From JAKAVN01 sp963734845 (GTDB lineage Bacteria; Desulfobacterota; Binatia; Binatales; Binataceae), in the NCBI GenBank assembly GCA_963734845.1, contig CAVTIS010000001.1, positions 310,001-374,000 of the forward strand: DNA of 64,000 bases, in the 5' to 3' direction. Both the position numbers and the translations under genes were made by a program. The notes beneath the pieces were generated by a model. The model was given only the letters and a program-made list of their open reading frames with translations. It ran no database searches and was not told where the DNA came from. Of the stretch, positions 61,343-64,000 are shown one piece after another. Positions within the stretch are counted from its first letter, which is position 1. Every line of letters starts with the position of its first letter.

Positions 61343-63382
61343 ATGTCCTGGCGAATAGGAATAGATGTTGGCGGAACCTTCACCGATCTCTTCGCAGTCA
61401 ATGAAGAGAACGGCGAAACCCGCACGGCCAAGGTTCTCGGCACCAAGCATCGGCTGGTCGAAAGCGTGCTCGGCGCGCTCAAGCAGACGGGTATCAAGCC
61501 GGCTGAGGTTGCGGAAGTCGTGCATGGCAGCACGACCGCGACCAACGCGCTGATTGAGCGCACTTTTCCTCCTGCGGCGATGATCACCACCGAGGGGTTT
61601 CGCGACACGATTGAGATTGGCCGCCAGCGCCGCGAACGGCTCTACGATCCCTACCAGGTAAAAGAGCGCCCGCTTATCCCGCGGCGGATGCGCTTTGCGC
61701 TCACCGAGCGGATGTCGGCGCAGGCCGAGATAGTCCGGCCGTTGGATGAAAAAGCCGCGCGTGCGGTGATCGTTGAGGCGCTCGCGCAGGGCGCTGAAAC
61801 AATCGCGGTCTGCTTCATCAACGCCTACGTCGATGGCCGCCACGAGCGGCGCGTGCGCGAACTGATTCGCGAAGCCGCACCGAAAGTCCGCGTCGCGATT
61901 TCGAGCGAGACTCGCCCGCAATTCCGCGAGCTCGGCCGCTTCATGACCACGGTCGTGCGCGCGGTCCTGCTGCCGGTGATGGCCGGTTACCTCCAGGATC
62001 TCGAAAACGAACTCACCAAGTGGGGGTTTAAGGGCTCGCTGCTCATCATCAAATCCAACGGTGGCGTGATGGGCGTCGCATCCGCGATCGAACGGCCCGA
62101 GGAGCTGATCGAATCCGGGCCGGCCGGCGGTGTCGCGTACGCGAGCGCACTTTCGCGCTCGATGCGTGAGGCGGCGAAAGTCATCCACACCGACATGGGC
62201 GGCACCTCGTTCGACGTCGCGGTGGTCGAAGACGGCGAGGGCCTGATCACCAACTCTTACGAGCTGCGCTGGGAGATGCCGATCATCACTCCGATGCTGG
62301 ACATTCGGAGCATCGGTGCCGGCGGCGGCTCGATAGCCTGGATTGACGAGGGCGGATCGTTGCGGGTCGGGCCACGCAGCGCCGGTTCCGATCCCGGTCC
62401 GGCCTGCTACGGTAAGGGGGCCAAAAACGCGACCGTCACCGACGCTAACCTGCTGCTCGGGCGGCTCGAGCCGACGCTGGGCGGCAAAATGATTCTCGAC
62501 CGCGATGCGGCGCATCGCGCCGTCGCCGAGATCGGAAAGCGCGTGGGACTGGATCCGATAGCGGCAGCCGAAGGTATCGTTTCGATCTGCACCGAGAACA
62601 TGGCGCAGGCGATTCGTCTCGCGCTGGCCGAGCGCGGCCGCGACCCGCGCGACTTCGCGCTGGCAAGCTCCGGCGGCGCGGGCGCGATGCATGCCTGCTG
62701 GATCGCACGCTCGCTCGGAATTCCCACGGTGATTGTGCCTGCGTACGCCGGCGTCGCGTCGGCCTACGGCGCGACCCGGATGGATTTGCGCCACGACCTG
62801 GAGCGATTTTTTTACTCGCCGGTCGCGGACACCAACCCGGAGCAGCTCGAGCAGCTTTATCGCGCGCTCGAGGAAGAAGGCCGCGCACTCTTATCACGCG
62901 AGGGAATCGCGCTCGCCGCGGTGCGGCTCAAGCGCACCGCGCAGATGCGCTACGTCGGCCAGAGCTACGAAGTTTTGACACCGATTCCGGATCGCATCGG
63001 GGCGACGCTCGACGAGGTCAACGCCAATTTTCACAAGTCGCACCTGCGCGAATACGGCGTCGCCTCGGAGGAGTTCGCCCCGGCCTTCGTGAGTCTCGGT
63101 GTGACCGCGCTGGGCGTCGTCGCCGGGCACGGAACGGGTGATTCGCAGGCTGTTCCCGCGGGCGCCCGGAAAGGCGATACTGGAAACGTGATCAAGGGCG
63201 AGCGCGACGTGATCTTCGACGGCAAGGCGATCCGGACCGCGCTCTACGACGCGGCGGCGCTCCGCCCGGGGCGCAAGATCGAAGGTCCGGCGATAATCGA
63301 GCACGAGCACTCATGCACCACGCTCGCGCCCGCAAGTTCGGCCATGGTCGACACAGAAGGCAATTTGTCCATAACCGTATAA
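61343..63382 (+). CDS. Hydantoinase/oxoprolinase family subunit A (HyuA-like)
   Basis: 679 residues. Actin/HSP70-fold ATPase motifs are IGIDVGGTFTDLF at the N-terminus, VHGSTTATNALIER and TDMGGTSFDVAVVEDG. Together with a HyuB partner this forms an ATP-dependent enzyme that opens N-methylhydantoin, 5-oxoproline or acetone-carboxylase-like substrates. The gene starts 49 bases after the molybdopterin oxidoreductase. HyuB starts 10 bases after its stop, so the A-B pair is an operon. Confidence 0.93.
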   Translation: MSWRIGIDVGGTFTDLFAVNEENGETRTAKVLGTKHRLVESVLGALKQTGIKPAEVAEVVHGSTTATNALIERTFPPAAMITTEGFRDTIEIGRQRRERLYDPYQVKERPLIPRRMRFALTERMSAQAEIVRPLDEKAARAVIVEALAQGAETIAVCFINAYVDGRHERRVRELIREAAPKVRVAISSETRPQFRELGRFMTTVVRAVLLPVMAGYLQDLENELTKWGFKGSLLIIKSNGGVMGVASAIERPEELIESGPAGGVAYASALSRSMREAAKVIHTDMGGTSFDVAVVEDGEGLITNSYELRWEMPIITPMLDIRSIGAGGGSIAWIDEGGSLRVGPRSAGSDPGPACYGKGAKNATVTDANLLLGRLEPTLGGKMILDRDAAHRAVAEIGKRVGLDPIAAAEGIVSICTENMAQAIRLALAERGRDPRDFALASSGGAGAMHACWIARSLGIPTVIVPAYAGVASAYGATRMDLRHDLERFFYSPVADTNPEQLEQLYRALEEEGRALLSREGIALAAVRLKRTAQMRYVGQSYEVLTPIPDRIGATLDEVNANFHKSHLREYGVASEEFAPAFVSLGVTALGVVAGHGTGDSQAVPAGARKGDTGNVIKGERDVIFDGKAIRTALYDAAALRPGRKIEGPAIIEHEHSCTTLAPASSAMVDTEGNLSITV

Positions 63383-63392
63383 GGAAGTGCCG

Positions 63393-64000
63393 ATGAACAC
63401 CCCGAATGAAAATGGCAAGCGGCTTGACCCGGTAACCTTCGAAGTCCTGCGCAGCTCCTTCGAATACGTCTGCGGCAGGATGAGCACGGTGCTGCAGAAG
63501 GCCGCCTTCTCGCCGATCATCTACGACATGGTCGATTTCTCAAACGCCATCTACAACGAGAAGCTCGAGTTGCTCGGCCAGACTGCCAACTGCCCGGTCC
63601 ATATCGCGGCGATGCATTTTTCAGCGCAGGCTTCGGTCAAGCATTTCGGCTTTGAGAGCCTGCGCCCCGGCGACATTTTCGTGCTCAACGATCCCTACGA
63701 CGGCGGCACGCATCTGAACGACATGACGTTTACGATGCCGGTTTTTTTCGAGGGCGACATCCTGGGCTTCGCCGTTTCGCGCGGCCATTGGACCGATGTC
63801 GGCGGCGGCGCGGCCGGTGGCCAGGCCTTCGGCACGCACATCGCCGGCGAGGGTCTGCGGCTGCCGCCGCTTCGGATGTACGAGAATTATCGCGTCAACG
63901 ATGACCTCCTGCGGATCATCGTCGCCAATACGCGTACTCCGCAATACATCAAGGGCGACCTGCAGGCGCATCTGGCGGCGCTGCGCGTGGCCGAAGCGGA
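63393..64000 (+). CDS. Hydantoinase/oxoprolinase family subunit B (HyuB-like), partial
   Basis: The first 202 residues of the HyuB partner; the gene runs off the right edge. The segments RLDPVTFEVLRSSFEYVCGRMSTVLQKAAFSPI and PGDIFVLNDPYDGGTHLNDMTFTMPVF are characteristic of the N-methylhydantoinase B/oxoprolinase B domain, with the HLND motif. AAGGAAG stands 6 bases before the ATG. It completes the HyuA-HyuB operon. Confidence 0.92.
   Translation, partial: MNTPNENGKRLDPVTFEVLRSSFEYVCGRMSTVLQKAAFSPIIYDMVDFSNAIYNEKLELLGQTANCPVHIAAMHFSAQASVKHFGFESLRPGDIFVLNDPYDGGTHLNDMTFTMPVFFEGDILGFAVSRGHWTDVGGGAAGGQAFGTHIAGEGLRLPPLRMYENYRVNDDLLRIIVANTRTPQYIKGDLQAHLAALRVAEA

Noticed and set aside
61328..62794. 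Open frame of about 488 codons antisense to hyuA
   Set aside because: It is the complementary shadow of a well-conserved HyuA sequence in high-GC DNA and shows no domain.

Overview
This 64 kb window is GC-rich, gene-dense bacterial chromosome with about 57 protein genes, mostly in short runs separated by a few to about 200 bases. I see no tRNA, rRNA, CRISPR array, insertion sequence or phage gene. The gene mix (amidohydrolase, CaiB/BaiF CoA-transferase, LLM flavin enzymes, ring-hydroxylating dioxygenase, N,N-dimethylformamidase, UPF0182, PrkA/YeaH/SpoVR) suggests a free-living soil or sediment bacterium. A deltaproteobacterial or Binatota-like lineage would fit, but the taxon is a guess because no marker gene lies in the window apart from dnaB.

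Layout. (1) 1-8.3 kb: aromatic and xenobiotic catabolism, with a Rieske dioxygenase pair (beta subunit cut by the window edge), a MetE-like protein, a metal amidohydrolase, a class III CoA-transferase, a class C beta-lactamase-fold hydrolase, a DOPA-4,5-dioxygenase-like protein and a 2-keto-4-pentenoate hydratase-like protein. (2) 8.4-15.2 kb: envelope and secreted proteins, with two paralogous cysteine-bearing exported proteins under their own promoter and terminator, a 2-hydroxyacid dehydrogenase, two lipoproteins, a Tad-like pilin-type protein and a cysteine-rich lipoprotein. (3) 15.3-18.6 kb: a periplasmic redox operon (di-heme peroxidase, Tat-exported metallophosphoesterase, SoxA-like c-type cytochrome). 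(4) 18.8-25.4 kb: MOSC protein, two-subunit N,N-dimethylformamidase, acyl-CoA-dehydrogenase-fold monooxygenase, small proteins and an MBL hydrolase. (5) 25.5-34.1 kb: dnaB, rhomboid protease, nitroreductase, a NarL-type two-component pair, UPF0182 and a DUF1232-like protein.

(6) 34.2-43.7 kb: ThDP decarboxylase, a truncated acyl-CoA ligase, SDR, CMD-family protein, DedA, DUF945, dienelactone hydrolase and amidase. (7) 43.7-48.6 kb: the PrkA-YeaH-SpoVR stress operon. (8) 48.8-58 kb: MBL hydrolase, membrane protein, second amidase, CYTH-like protein, lone receiver, mannose-1-phosphate guanylyltransferase-like enzyme, LLM oxidoreductase, Rmd1-like protein, DUF983 and a DUF3445 heme N-demethylase. 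(9) 57.8-64 kb: APC permease, molybdopterin oxidoreductase and hydantoinase/oxoprolinase HyuA plus the start of HyuB.

The least expected signal is at gene ends. dnaB, the UPF0182 gene and yeaH all finish inside short direct repeats that copy the stop codon downstream in the same frame (periods 21, 30 and 18 bases). In yeaH the three copies differ only by synonymous third-position changes. Other points of interest are an acyl-CoA ligase lacking its C-terminal domain and with an altered P-loop, a complete dimethylformamidase with conserved iron-ligand spacing, and a promoter with a palindromic operator in front of the lone Tad-like gene.
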